Origin: Neobacillus sp. WH10
GTDB lineage: Bacteria; Bacillota; Bacilli; Bacillales; Cytobacillaceae
DNA length: 64,000 nt
Assembly: GCF_030123405.1 (NCBI RefSeq)
Contig: NZ_CP126110.1
Span: 4,340,001-4,404,000 of the forward strand
Reading direction: 5' to 3'
The notes under the pieces are model-generated. The model had not been told where the DNA came from. It saw nothing but the letters and a program-made list of their open reading frames with translations, and made no database searches. The stretch's first letter is position 1; each line of letters begins with the position of its first letter. Both the position numbers and the translations under genes were made by a program. Shown here in pieces: positions 52,495 through 61,949 of the stretch.

Positions 52495-53523
52495 TTATCC
52501 CCTTATTTGATAAAAATCAGCGCCTTCCTCATAAAAATCTCGATACCATTGAACAAAACGATTGATTCCCTCTTGAATTGGAGTTTCCGGTTTAAACCCA
52601 GTATCCAACATTAAATCAGATACATTGGCATAAGTACAATAAACATCACCCGGCTGCATTGGGCAGTATTCTTTTTTAGCTTCTTTACCTACTGCACTTT
52701 CAATCGCCGTAATAAAATCGATTAATTTTTCTGAGTTGTTATTTCCAATATTATAGATTTTATATGGCAGCTTTTTCATTTGAAGTGCTGCCGAGTTTTC
52801 AATCAGTTTCATAACTCCGCTGATAATGTCATCTATATAAGTAAAATCACGGTACATATCACCATTGTTAAACACTTTTATCGGAAAACCCTTGATAATT
52901 GCTTTTGTAAAAGAGAAATACGCCATATCCGGCCTTCCATATGGTCCATAAACGGTAAAGAAACGCAAACCAGTTGTAGGTATTTGATATAAATGGCTAT
53001 AAACATGGGCCATTAGCTCATTTGTTTTTTTGGTTGCACCATATAAGCTGACAGGAGATTCTGTTTGATCCTCCGTAGAAAATGGAATATTTTTATTAGC
53101 TCCATATACTGAGCTAGATGATGCATACAGAAAATGGTCCACCTGATGGGATCTGCACATTTCAAGAATATGATGGAATCCAACCAAATTGGATTGGATA
53201 TAAACATCCGGATTTTCAATACTATATCTGACCCCGACTTGTGCAGCAAGATGAATGACTATATCTATTTTATTCTCCGTAAACAGTTGTTGAAGGTGCA
53301 TCTTATCTGTTAAATCGGCTTTATTAAAAATAAAATTTTTGTATTGCATTAATATGTTTAACCGACTGTATTTAAGATTAACATCATAATAATCGTTAAG
53401 ATTATCAACCCCAATCACATGACAGCCAAGTTCAAGCAGTTCTTTGGTTAGGTGCATACCGATAAAACCTGCTGCACCTGTTACCAAATAAATTTTTTCT
53501 TTGTTAATGGGTTTAAGCTTCAT
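52495..53523 (-). CDS. NAD-dependent epimerase, UDP-glucuronate 4-epimerase type
   Basis: This 342-residue short-chain dehydrogenase has the NAD motif VTGAAGFIGMHL, the catalytic SSSSVYG and YGATK (Tyr/Lys) and the substrate-region sequences FFTVYGPYGRPDMAYF and DDIISGVMK. This pattern is typical of UDP-glucuronate 4-epimerases, giving UDP-galacturonate from the UDP-glucuronate made by the adjacent dehydrogenase. ATG at 53523 follows AGGTG and lies just past the stop of the upstream gene; the GTG three codons earlier is less likely. Confidence 0.9.
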   Translation of the reverse strand: MKLKPINKEKIYLVTGAAGFIGMHLTKELLELGCHVIGVDNLNDYYDVNLKYSRLNILMQYKNFIFNKADLTDKMHLQQLFTENKIDIVIHLAAQVGVRYSIENPDVYIQSNLVGFHHILEMCRSHQVDHFLYASSSSVYGANKNIPFSTEDQTESPVSLYGATKKTNELMAHVYSHLYQIPTTGLRFFTVYGPYGRPDMAYFSFTKAIIKGFPIKVFNNGDMYRDFTYIDDIISGVMKLIENSAALQMKKLPYKIYNIGNNNSEKLIDFITAIESAVGKEAKKEYCPMQPGDVYCTYANVSDLMLDTGFKPETPIQEGINRFVQWYRDFYEEGADFYQIRG

Positions 53524-53524
53524 T

Positions 53525-54847
53525 TTATACACCTACACCATAGTATTTAAAACCTCGTTCATTAAGTTGTTTATTATTATAAATATTTCTTAAATCAAAG
53601 AAGTACTTGCCACCGTTAAGCCTTTGCAACTCATTAAAATCCAGGCTTCTAAATTCATTCCATTCAGTCAGGATTATTATCGCAGCTGTATTTTCTATGG
53701 CTTCATAGGCGGATTTACACCAAATTATTTTTTCTTTTATAAATTCAAAACGCCGTGTTCCCTCATTTTCTCCTGCCGGATCATATATCTTAAACTTTGC
53801 CCCTTCCTTTGCAAGCTCAGGCAGAATAACAAGTGATGGAGCATTTCTTAAATCATCTGTATTAGGTTTGAAGGTTACACCAAGAATAGCGAGAGTTTTA
53901 CCTTCAACACTACCCATTGCATTAAGAATCTTATTTACCATTTTGAGTTTTTGTCTTTCATTTGCTTCTATGGTTGTTTCAATAAGTGAAATCATTTCAC
54001 CATGATCTTTAGCAATTTTCGTAAGTGCAATTGTATCTTTTGGGAAACAACTGCCTCCATACCCTGGTCCTGCATGTAAGAATTTTGGTGAAATACGTCC
54101 ATCCTGTCCCATAGCTCTTGCCACTTTTTGAACATCAGCCCCAACTTTTTCACAGACATTGGCAATTTCATTAATAAATGTTATCTTCATTGCAAGATAA
54201 GCATTTGCCGCATACTTAATCATTTCAGCAGTTTCAATGTTTGTTTCAACAAAGGGAGTTTCATTAATGTACAGAACTCTGTATACTTCTTTCATTATTT
54301 CAAGAGCTCTTTCACTTTCTGTCCCCAGTACTATTCGATCCGGATGAGTAAAATCACGGACAGCGGATCCTTCTCTTAAAAATTCCGGGTTAGAAACTAC
54401 ATCAAAAGGGTAATCTACATTTCTTTCATTTAATATTTCTTGAACCATTGACTTCACTTTTTGTCCAGTTCCCACTGGGACAGTTGACTTATTAACAACA
54501 ACCTTATAGCCATTCATATGAGTTCCAATGTTTTTGGCTACATCCAAGACATATTGAAGTTCCGCACTTCCATCTTCTGCAGATGGAGTACCAACAGCGA
54601 TGAAAATAACATCACTATTTTCTACAGCATCTTTGATATCCGTAGTAAAATTCAGGCGCCGGTAATAAAAATTCATTTGAACAATGGTTTCAAGTCCCGG
54701 CTCATAAATTGGAATGATTCCCTCGTTAAGCATGTTAATTTTTATCTCGTCAACATCAACACATGTTACGGTATGGCCAAAATCTGAAAGCATTGCTCCA
54801 GATACCAGACCTACATATCCTGTTCCCACAACAGCAATTTTTGTCAT
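53525..54847 (-). CDS. ugd: UDP-glucose 6-dehydrogenase
   Basis: This 440-residue enzyme has NAD motif VVGTGYVGLVSGAMLSDFGH, the hinge NPEFLREGSAVRDF and the catalytic Cys in GPGYGGSCFPKDT. It oxidises UDP-glucose to UDP-glucuronate in two NAD-dependent steps. With the epimerase immediately after it, the locus can make uronic acid donors, implying an acidic polysaccharide. Confidence 0.96.
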   Translation of the reverse strand: MTKIAVVGTGYVGLVSGAMLSDFGHTVTCVDVDEIKINMLNEGIIPIYEPGLETIVQMNFYYRRLNFTTDIKDAVENSDVIFIAVGTPSAEDGSAELQYVLDVAKNIGTHMNGYKVVVNKSTVPVGTGQKVKSMVQEILNERNVDYPFDVVSNPEFLREGSAVRDFTHPDRIVLGTESERALEIMKEVYRVLYINETPFVETNIETAEMIKYAANAYLAMKITFINEIANVCEKVGADVQKVARAMGQDGRISPKFLHAGPGYGGSCFPKDTIALTKIAKDHGEMISLIETTIEANERQKLKMVNKILNAMGSVEGKTLAILGVTFKPNTDDLRNAPSLVILPELAKEGAKFKIYDPAGENEGTRRFEFIKEKIIWCKSAYEAIENTAAIIILTEWNEFRSLDFNELQRLNGGKYFFDLRNIYNNKQLNERGFKYYGVGV

Positions 54848-54890
54848 ACCTATTCTCCTCCGTTAAATACCAACAAACTCCAGACAATGC

Positions 54891-56045
54891 TTATCGGGAA
54901 GCCAACAATTGTTTTTTTTCATTCGTAATATCGTAAATCCCCATTGCAGACAACATTTGTTTATTTACATGTTTAACATCAAACTTTTCCTTGCAATATT
55001 TAATGCTGTTTTCGCCCATTCTACTAATTTCTCCAGGATTTTGAATAAGATATTCCATATTATTTATTAAATCATCTGTATCCTTTGGTCTAGTCAACAA
55101 ACCATTATACCCATGCTTTACCGTTTCTCTGCATCCAATAGAGTCGGTGGTAATAATAGCTCTTCCCATAGCCATCGCTTCTTGGATAGATCGGGGTACG
55201 CCTTCTCTGTAATAAGATGGAAGGACAAATATAGAAGCTTGAGAAATATACGGTCTAACATCATTTACATGACCGAGATATTTTACACATCCGTCACTTA
55301 ATAGTTCATTTAATTCCTGTTCATTAATGGAGTTTGGATTTAAATCAATTGGTCCTAATAGTAAAAATTCCACATGATTATATTTTTGTTTTACATGATT
55401 TGCAGCATTTATATACTCAAACACTCCTTTATCTTTTAAAAGTCTAGCTGCCATGATAAAAACTGGTTTTGCAGGAAGTTTAACTGGTGTATATTTATTT
55501 AAATCAACTCCAGAAGAATTGACCCTTACACATTTATCCTCTGGTATGATTCGATTTTCAATAAGTTCTTGACGATCGTCTGGGTTTTGAACGAATACCA
55601 AGTTATTGTGCTTACAAGCATGTTTCAAAAGCCAAATGATTATTTTTTGCAAGAGTTTATCTTTTAAACTAGGATTGTCAATTTTACTGAATGTATAACC
55701 TAGACCTGGGAAAAGAGAATAAATACATTTTACATTACTCTTATTACCTGCCATAGAACCATAGATAACCGGCTTCATATGATAGCTAAAAATTATGTCT
55801 GGATTTTCCTTTTTAATAACTTTTAAAAGGTTAATATAATATTTCAGATCATTAAAAGGGTTTTTACTTGTCCGATGAAATGATATTTGGCAAAATTTCA
55901 CCCCAATTTTTTCAAACTCTTCCAGAAAAATATTTTCAGGAGCTACAGCCACCACTTCATTTCCCTGATTTATGATTTCAATCATTAATTCACTTCTGAA
56001 ATCAATTAGTGACTTTGTGTCTGAGGAAATAACAAGTACTTTCAT
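54891..56045 (-). CDS. family 4 (GT-B) glycosyltransferase, PglA-like
   Basis: This 384-residue enzyme begins MKVLVISSDTKSLIDFRSELM, with the donor region VFIMAARLLKDKGVFEYINAA and the acidic motif SYYREGVPRSIQEAMAMGRAII. It resembles the PglA/CapM type that adds HexNAc to undecaprenyl-diphospho-bacillosamine, which would make it the second step after the initiating transferase. That assignment is from pattern only. It follows a terminator hairpin. Confidence 0.88.
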   Translation of the reverse strand: MKVLVISSDTKSLIDFRSELMIEIINQGNEVVAVAPENIFLEEFEKIGVKFCQISFHRTSKNPFNDLKYYINLLKVIKKENPDIIFSYHMKPVIYGSMAGNKSNVKCIYSLFPGLGYTFSKIDNPSLKDKLLQKIIIWLLKHACKHNNLVFVQNPDDRQELIENRIIPEDKCVRVNSSGVDLNKYTPVKLPAKPVFIMAARLLKDKGVFEYINAANHVKQKYNHVEFLLLGPIDLNPNSINEQELNELLSDGCVKYLGHVNDVRPYISQASIFVLPSYYREGVPRSIQEAMAMGRAIITTDSIGCRETVKHGYNGLLTRPKDTDDLINNMEYLIQNPGEISRMGENSIKYCKEKFDVKHVNKQMLSAMGIYDITNEKKQLLASR

Positions 56046-56089
56046 TTTCCCCCCTCATTTCATGCTTTTTTAATGATTATTTTAAAATT

Positions 56090-56122
56090 AAAACAGGATA
56101 AGCCGCTTGCTTATCCTGTTTA
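56090..56122 (-). terminator. terminator inside the polysaccharide locus after the phosphatase gene
   Basis: AAACAGGATAAG and CTTATCCTGTTT form a perfect 12-bp stem with a seven-base loop. On the minus strand it is followed by TAATTTTAA. It separates the kinase-phosphatase genes from the glycosyltransferases downstream. Confidence 0.75.
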
Positions 56123-56210
56123 ATAATTTGAAAAATTTGGCTTTAGCTCTTCATCTTTTGTAAGCATTGACTTCTACTCTATTTCAGCCGATTCTGGTTA
56201 CCCTTGACAA

Positions 56211-56975
56211 CTAAAAAACACCTAATCTTTTCCGTTTAATTGGAATCGGCTTTTCAATATAAGGGTGTTGACCTCTTATGAGGAGCTCAGCATTCTCCCT
56301 GAAATAAAAGGTACGATCAATTCCAAATTTCTTTGTGATCATTTCATAAGCATCATGCAGGCAGAATCCTCTTGTCCCAATATTATGGGCATCTGTTGCT
56401 ACAAAATGTGCCAAATTATGTTTGATGATTTTTTCAGAAAAGGATTTAACCTTTTTCCCAAAATGGCCGATAATGCTTCCTGAAGTTAGCTGCGTCAATG
56501 CCCCTTCTTGGACTAATGTAAATAGAAGATTATTATTCTCTAAAAAACTCCAGTTTCTCTCAGGATGAGCAATAATCGGTGTAATTCCTTTCAACAACAG
56601 CTCATAAACAACTTCCTGGGTATATGCTGGAACTTCACAAGAAGGAAGTTCTAATAATAAGTATTTACCCTTATCATCAAGAGTCAGTAATTCGTTATTT
56701 TTAAGTGAAATAAATATTTCCCGGTGGATCATTAATTCTTGGCCTGGATGGACGGTAAGTGGAATATTCTCCAGTTGTAAACGCTTATTGCATTCTAGTA
56801 CCCCTTCCAAAATACTGCTCTTTGAATTGTCATAAAAGCCGTTTCGATGATGTGGTGTCGCGAATAGATGGGTTATTCCAGCGTCAACAGCTGTTTTGGC
56901 CATCACTATACAGTCATGAATTTGTTTAGGACCGTCATCAAATGAAGGAAGAATATGACAATGTATATCGATCAT
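56211..56975 (-). CDS. CpsB/YwqE-type tyrosine-protein phosphatase
   Basis: This 254-residue PHP-fold phosphatase carries MIDIHCHILPSFDDGPK, FATPHHRNGFYD, HPGQELMIHREIF, IAHPERNW and VATDAHN, all metal-ligand motifs of CpsB/CapC enzymes. It removes phosphate from the tyrosine tail of the capsule kinase encoded just upstream, controlling chain length and export. Confidence 0.95.
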   Translation of the reverse strand: MIDIHCHILPSFDDGPKQIHDCIVMAKTAVDAGITHLFATPHHRNGFYDNSKSSILEGVLECNKRLQLENIPLTVHPGQELMIHREIFISLKNNELLTLDDKGKYLLLELPSCEVPAYTQEVVYELLLKGITPIIAHPERNWSFLENNNLLFTLVQEGALTQLTSGSIIGHFGKKVKSFSEKIIKHNLAHFVATDAHNIGTRGFCLHDAYEMITKKFGIDRTFYFRENAELLIRGQHPYIEKPIPIKRKRLGVF

Positions 56976-57092
56976 TCATACTGGACCCCCTAAAAACGAG
57001 AGATAAAAGAATGAAGTCCTTTTAACCTAGAGAGATTCTATTTATTTACTTCACCCCCCTCTTGATAAGTGCTCCGTTAGATGAGTAATTCT

Positions 57093-57785
57093 TTAACCAT
57101 AATAGTCGGAGCTATAGAAATCACCTTTCGCCTTCACACCATTTACTACAACACCAAGTATTTGGGAATTTGCCTGCTCTAGTAACTCCTTCGCTTTCAT
57201 TGCCTTTTCTTTTTTAGTTTTTCCACTGGCTATGACCAGAATGACTCCATTGCATTTACTCGCCATAATCTGTGACTCTGTAACCAGAAGTATTGGAGGA
57301 GTATCAAAAATAATATAATCATATAGAATTTTTAGTTCATCCATGATGATCTCCATAGATTTTGAATTTAATAGTTCAGATGGGTTAGGAGGTATACTGC
57401 CGCTTGATAAAATATCTAAATTAGGGATATGTGTCTTTGATATTGCTTCAACTAAGGCTATATCCTTTGTCAAAACAGTTGTTAATCCATCAATATTACT
57501 AACGTTAAATGTATAATGAATGGATGGCTTCCTTAAATCTCCATCAACAAGCAGCACCTGTTTTCCTTGCTGTGCCAGTACTATGGCCAAATTGGCAGAT
57601 GTTGTAGACTTCCCGTCCGAGGGCTCTGGGGATGTAATTGCTATTGTTTTTATTTCTTTATCCACTGAGGCAAAATGTAAATTATTTCTTATCAGCCGAT
57701 ACTGTTCCGTAATGGGCGATTTCAAATTATGATATGAAATTAATTTAACTTTTTTATTGACTTTTTTTTTCAACCAACTGGCCAA
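57093..57785 (-). CDS. CpsD/CapB-type capsule tyrosine kinase
   Basis: This roughly 230-residue BY-kinase shows EQYRLIRNNLHFAS, Walker A in EPSDGKSTTSANLA, Walker A' in VLLVDGDLRKPS, Walker B in DYIIFDTPPIL, and a short tyrosine-rich end (YSSDYYG). It autophosphorylates on the tail when bound to its membrane activator. TTG at 57785, eight bases after GGGGAG, is preferred. A GTG at 57794 is the alternative. Both overlap the end of the activator gene. Confidence 0.93.
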   Translation of the reverse strand: MASWLKKKVNKKVKLISYHNLKSPITEQYRLIRNNLHFASVDKEIKTIAITSPEPSDGKSTTSANLAIVLAQQGKQVLLVDGDLRKPSIHYTFNVSNIDGLTTVLTKDIALVEAISKTHIPNLDILSSGSIPPNPSELLNSKSMEIIMDELKILYDYIIFDTPPILLVTESQIMASKCNGVILVIASGKTKKEKAMKAKELLEQANSQILGVVVNGVKAKGDFYSSDYYG

Positions 57786-58524
57786 TAGTTTCACTCCCCA
57801 ATTTTTGGGATACTGATTTTTCCATCCCTTTTATATCATTTTTTGATATTTCTTTAATAGACCCAAGAACAGGAAGACCCAGATATACGGCAACATCTTT
57901 GTCATCTCTCAGTGTATTGTCCAGTAAATCCAACACGAGTGAAAAAGCAATTCCAGCCAGCAAGCCTGCTGCAGTTGAGATAGCAATATTTAATAATGCA
58001 TTAGGTTTAACGGGTACAGGTTTCTCATTTAATTCCGCTTTTGCGAGAATACTCACGTTATTGACGTTCATAATATTTGGGATTTCTTTTTGAAAGATTT
58101 CAGAAACTGCATTGGCAATTTTTACTGCCTCGGCCGCCTCGCGGTCTTCAACAACTAAAGTAAAAACTTGTGAGTTCTCTTGACTTTTAATTATAAGATT
58201 TTCATTAAGCTCCGCCACACTTTGTTTGAGATTCAGCGTATCGATAACTTTTTCCAATATCGCTGGACTTTTTATGATTACACTGTACGTATTAATCAAA
58301 TCAACATTGCCTTGTAAAAGTCTGATATCAATTGGAGCGTCAGAACTGTTCTGATTCACAAGAATTTGTGTAGATGCCTCATATACAGGTTTCAAAATAT
58401 AAAAAGAAACAATCATCCCAATTAAACCTGCCAACAAAGTTGTTAGTAAAATTAAATTCCATCGCTTTTTAAGCGTCTTTACTATATCCATTAAACTAAA
58501 AGTGCCCTCCATGTTTTCCTCCAT
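57754..58524 (-). CDS. Wzz/CapA-type chain-length regulator and kinase activator
   Basis: This 256-residue membrane protein has the Wzz start TFSLMDIVKTLKKRWNLILL, first membrane segment about 20-40, a long extracytoplasmic helical part, and a second membrane segment (LNIAISTAAGLLAGIAFSLVL, about 175-200). The LDNTLRDDKDVAVYLGLPVLG segment follows, which contacts the kinase. It controls polymer length and activates the CpsD-type kinase. GGAGG lies just before the ATG. Confidence 0.93.
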   Translation of the reverse strand: MEENMEGTFSLMDIVKTLKKRWNLILLTTLLAGLIGMIVSFYILKPVYEASTQILVNQNSSDAPIDIRLLQGNVDLINTYSVIIKSPAILEKVIDTLNLKQSVAELNENLIIKSQENSQVFTLVVEDREAAEAVKIANAVSEIFQKEIPNIMNVNNVSILAKAELNEKPVPVKPNALLNIAISTAAGLLAGIAFSLVLDLLDNTLRDDKDVAVYLGLPVLGSIKEISKNDIKGMEKSVSQKLGSETIGQLVEKKSQ

Positions 58525-58574
58525 TTATAAGTTCCAAAAATAGCTGGAAATAATATTTTTAATAGAATAAACGA

Positions 58575-59738
58575 TTAATAAGTTTTTTTAATTCTCCTTT
58601 TTAAACAGATAATCACTCTCATTTGATCCTCCAATGTCATGCTTGAACCGGATGGCAAGCAAATCCCTGTTTTAAAAAGTTTTTCTGAAACACTCTCATT
58701 TTTGTTATGTGAATAGTACTTGCAATTCCTAAAAATCGGCTGCATATGAAGAGGCTTCCAAACATTTCTTGCTTCTATATTCTCCGCCTCTAAGCAGTCA
58801 AGTAAGTCTCTAATAGAAACATCGGTTTTACCTATATCAATTGTTAAAGCAGTCAGCCAATGAGTCGAAAATGTGCCAGCTAATTCCGGCATAAAAGAAA
58901 CTCCAGGCAGGTGCGCTAATTCCTGCTGATAGGTCTTAAAAATAGCCCTTCTTGCATGGATTCTTTCTTTCAATAGTCTTAACTGAGTTCTACCGATTCC
59001 AGCCAAAATATTGCTCATTCGGTAGTTATAACCGATTTCACTATGCTGATAATATGGGGCAGGGTCCTTTGCCTGATTCGATAAAAATCGAGCTTTGCTT
59101 ATTGCCTCAGAATTATTGGAAATAAGCATGCCGCCGCCAGAAGTTGTAATAATTTTATTGCCATTAAATGAAAAGATTCCAAACTCTCCAAATGTCCCGC
59201 TTGCTTTTTCTTTATATTTAGCTCCGAGAGATTCTGCCGCATCTTCAATGATAGGGACACTGTATTTATGACAAATGGAAACAAGCTCATCTATTCTCGC
59301 GGATTGTCCATAAAGATTAACGATAATGACAGCTTTTGGCAGTTTACCGCTAGAAACAGCAGCTATAAATGCTTCCTCTAACGCTAAGGGGGACATATTC
59401 CAAGTATCCGGTTCTGAATCAATGAATACGGGCACTGCTCCCTGATACAAGATAGGATTAGCAGACCCAACAAAGGTTAGACTTGAGCAAAATACAGTAT
59501 CTCCTCGTCGAACATCCAATAAAGAAAGTGCCAGATGAATCGCCGCGGTTCCTGAACTCACGGCAATCGCATCATTAACGCCTATATAACTGGCTATTTC
59601 CTTTTCAAATGCCTCAACATTTGGGCCTAGTTGAGCAATCCAATTCGATTCGAATGCCTCCTGGATATAATTCATTTCCTCCCCACTCATATGGGGAGGG
59701 GAAAGTAGAACTCTACTTTTCTTCGTTGTTTGCAACAA
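58575..59738 (-). CDS. DegT/DnrJ/EryC1 family sugar aminotransferase
   Basis: This 387-residue PLP aminotransferase carries AVSSGTAAIHLALSLL, VNLYGQSARIDEL, IEDAAESLGAKYK and FSFNGNKIITTSGGG with the PLP Lys, which are the family motifs. It resembles PglE/EpsN, which aminates the 4-keto sugar made by the dehydratase upstream to a UDP-4-amino-4,6-dideoxy-HexNAc. The start is a TTG; the one at 59738 is eight bases after GGAGG and is preferred to the TTG at 59753, inside which that site lies. A 21-codon minus-strand frame overlaps just before it. Confidence 0.92.
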   Translation of the reverse strand: MLQTTKKSRVLLSPPHMSGEEMNYIQEAFESNWIAQLGPNVEAFEKEIASYIGVNDAIAVSSGTAAIHLALSLLDVRRGDTVFCSSLTFVGSANPILYQGAVPVFIDSEPDTWNMSPLALEEAFIAAVSSGKLPKAVIIVNLYGQSARIDELVSICHKYSVPIIEDAAESLGAKYKEKASGTFGEFGIFSFNGNKIITTSGGGMLISNNSEAISKARFLSNQAKDPAPYYQHSEIGYNYRMSNILAGIGRTQLRLLKERIHARRAIFKTYQQELAHLPGVSFMPELAGTFSTHWLTALTIDIGKTDVSIRDLLDCLEAENIEARNVWKPLHMQPIFRNCKYYSHNKNESVSEKLFKTGICLPSGSSMTLEDQMRVIICLKRRIKKTY

Positions 59739-59880
59739 ACTATACACCTCCAATACTTAAACCGTAGCTAAAAATATCACTGCCATATTCTTTTAATCTC
59801 TTCATTATTCTTTCCAAAGTGCTTTGATTTTTTAAAATTATGTTCTGCAATAGCCTCTGAAGTTAATTGAAAAATTCCGC

Positions 59881-61704
59881 TTAAATTGAGACAGAAACTT
59901 TTGACTTTCCCTCTTGTTGATTAGTAAGCTGAATAAGCCTTTCCCTAATTTCCTCTTTTTTCATGCCAGAGAAGAATGAAAGGAACTCTTCAATTTCTTG
60001 AATATATAGTTTTGAGGTTTTACCAATATAAATTTGCGGGTAAATTTGTTTTTCCTGTTCTTCATCTTCTTTTAATAGCTCTTCAAATAGCTTTTCTCCC
60101 GATCTGATTCCGGTGAATTTTATCCCGATATCCTCTACAGAGTTTCCGGATAATATAATGAGATTTTTAGCAAGGTCGACAATTTTAACAGGCTCCCCCA
60201 TATCCAGTACAAAGATCTCCCCGCCCTTGGCCAGGGCACCAGCCTGAATTACAAGTCTTGAAGCTTCAGGTATTGTCATGAAATAACGAACCATTTCTGG
60301 ATGAGTTACAGTAACAGGGCCACCCTGTTCAATTTGCCTTTTAAATAATGGAATAACGCTTCCTCTGCTCCCCAATACATTGCCGAAGCGAACGGTGACA
60401 AACTTTGTACTGCTCCCTTTATCCATAGACTGAACAATCATTTCTGCCAGTCTTTTCGTTGAACCCATAACACTAGTTGGATTAACTGCTTTATCAGTGG
60501 AAATCATAACGAAGGTTTTAACTCCATACAAATTGGCTGCCTTCGCCACATTCATCGTGCCAATCACATTATTCTTTACTGCTTCTTCAGGGTTGAGTTC
60601 CATCAGAGGTACATGTTTGTGTGCTGCAGCATGATAAACAACATCTGGCTTATGAACCCTTACAACCGATTCCATTTTCTCCGCATCTTGTAAATCAGCA
60701 ATTTCTGTTATAAATTCGATAGGCAATCCACTATAGATTTCTTTTAGTTCCATATCAATTGAATAAATACTGTTTTCTCCATGTCCTAATAGAATTAATT
60801 TTTTTGGATTAAATCGGCATATTTGGCGGCAAATTTCTGAGCCAATAGATCCGCCGGCACCAGTAACCAACACCGTTTTACCTTTTAGGTATTTTGAAAT
60901 CGATGCAATATCAAGTTCTATTTGTTTCCTGCCTAAAAGGTCTTCCACCTGGACGTCTCGGAATTGACTAACTGAAAGCTTTCCAGTTACCAAATCTTCC
61001 AGCATCGGAAGAATTTGAGTTTTAGCAGAAGTTTTTATACATTCTTGAAAAATAGTAGTTAGCTCTCTTCTACTTAATGAAGGAATAGCAATAATAATAT
61101 TTTCGATACGTAGGTTTGGGACTACTTCTTTTATGGACCGCACCCCGCCAACAACCGGCATTCCTAAAATATCCAATTTTTGTTTATGAATGTCATCATC
61201 AATAAATCCAATCGGAAGAAGATCTGCTTCTTGATTTTTTAGCAGCTGCCTCGCAACCATTGTTCCTGCTGCTCCGGCACCTACAATGAGCGTTCTCTTT
61301 TTATTCTCTGTCTTGTTCATAAAGGAATCACGGTACAATCTCCAACAAAACCGAGAACTAACAATAAATAATAAATGAAGTGACCAAGTAACAACCAGCA
61401 ACCTAAATTGTATTTCATTAGTTAAAATTTTCTGTATAAAAGCAGCTACAAATATAGAAAAAGTAACCACCTTAAAAATTACTAATAGTTCTCCGATGCT
61501 GGCATATTCCCATACTTTTTTATAAAGTTTTAGAATTAATGAAAGGATGTGGTGACTCATGATGAGTGCTAAAGAAGTTACAACTATCGGAGGTGTAATG
61601 ACATGGACAGTAGCATTTACTAAAAATCTGCTAAAAAAAATTGCTGATAAGACAATCAATGAATCCAAAGAGAAAAATAATGACAGCCTTTGTTTATAAG
61701 TCAT
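59881..61704 (-). CDS. epsC: membrane nucleoside-diphosphate-sugar 4,6-dehydratase (EpsC/PglF/CapD type)
   Basis: This 607-residue protein has four membrane segments (about 1-120), a first Rossmann unit with RTLIVGAGAAGTMVARQL, then an SDR domain with VLVTGAGGSIGSEICRQI and the active-site stretch STDKAVNPTSVMGSTKRLAE, in which Met replaces the usual Tyr as in this subfamily. It converts UDP-GlcNAc to the 4-keto-6-deoxy sugar. It is the first gene of the locus. GGAGGGAGG stands before the ATG. In B. subtilis the EAR RNA is located next to this gene. Confidence 0.95.
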   Translation of the reverse strand: MTYKQRLSLFFSLDSLIVLSAIFFSRFLVNATVHVITPPIVVTSLALIMSHHILSLILKLYKKVWEYASIGELLVIFKVVTFSIFVAAFIQKILTNEIQFRLLVVTWSLHLLFIVSSRFCWRLYRDSFMNKTENKKRTLIVGAGAAGTMVARQLLKNQEADLLPIGFIDDDIHKQKLDILGMPVVGGVRSIKEVVPNLRIENIIIAIPSLSRRELTTIFQECIKTSAKTQILPMLEDLVTGKLSVSQFRDVQVEDLLGRKQIELDIASISKYLKGKTVLVTGAGGSIGSEICRQICRFNPKKLILLGHGENSIYSIDMELKEIYSGLPIEFITEIADLQDAEKMESVVRVHKPDVVYHAAAHKHVPLMELNPEEAVKNNVIGTMNVAKAANLYGVKTFVMISTDKAVNPTSVMGSTKRLAEMIVQSMDKGSSTKFVTVRFGNVLGSRGSVIPLFKRQIEQGGPVTVTHPEMVRYFMTIPEASRLVIQAGALAKGGEIFVLDMGEPVKIVDLAKNLIILSGNSVEDIGIKFTGIRSGEKLFEELLKEDEEQEKQIYPQIYIGKTSKLYIQEIEEFLSFFSGMKKEEIRERLIQLTNQQEGKSKVSVSI

Positions 61705-61780
61705 ATCCTCCCTCCTTTCTCGAATCTGATTGTTTTTAAACTGTTCCTCAATGGCTTCATTTTTTTAATTGAATTCTTTC

Positions 61781-61808
61781 ATTATAGGGCCTTTATGAGA
61801 CCTTACAA
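61781..61808 (-). promoter_or_regulatory. alternative proximal promoter candidate for epsC
   Basis: The minus strand has TTGTAA, 16 bases, then a perfect TATAAT. It would start about 70 bases before epsC and would skip the structured leader and all SinR boxes. It could be a second weak start or a chance match. Confidence 0.35.
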
Positions 61809-61825
61809 TGAAAAATTTCAATAAG

Positions 61826-61912
61826 ATGGGCATCTAACCCCTCCTCACATCACACTCTCGACGACCAGCGTCTAAGGTCTATTTCAACCCACAATATGAC
61901 CGAGTGCCTTCA
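61826..61912 (-). ncRNA. structured leader, candidate EAR/epsC antitermination RNA
   Basis: Directly upstream of epsC and within an AT-rich leader lies an 87-base GC-richer segment rich in complementary blocks on the minus strand: GGCA/TGCC close the ends, CACTC pairs with GAGTG, and GGTC/GACC/GGTC can pair in two mutually exclusive ways, allowing a pseudoknot. Position, size and context match the EAR RNA of B. subtilis, which lets polymerase read through terminators in the eps operon. I identify it by place and fold, not by a covariance search. Confidence 0.45.
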
Positions 61913-61949
61913 TTGATAGTGGTTAGAAGACATCACCAATTTATAAAAA

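Noticed and set aside
61781..61808. Proximal TATAAT promoter as the main eps promoter
   Set aside because: It would exclude the structured leader and every SinR box; the distal promoter with a box in its spacer is favoured, though both are listed.
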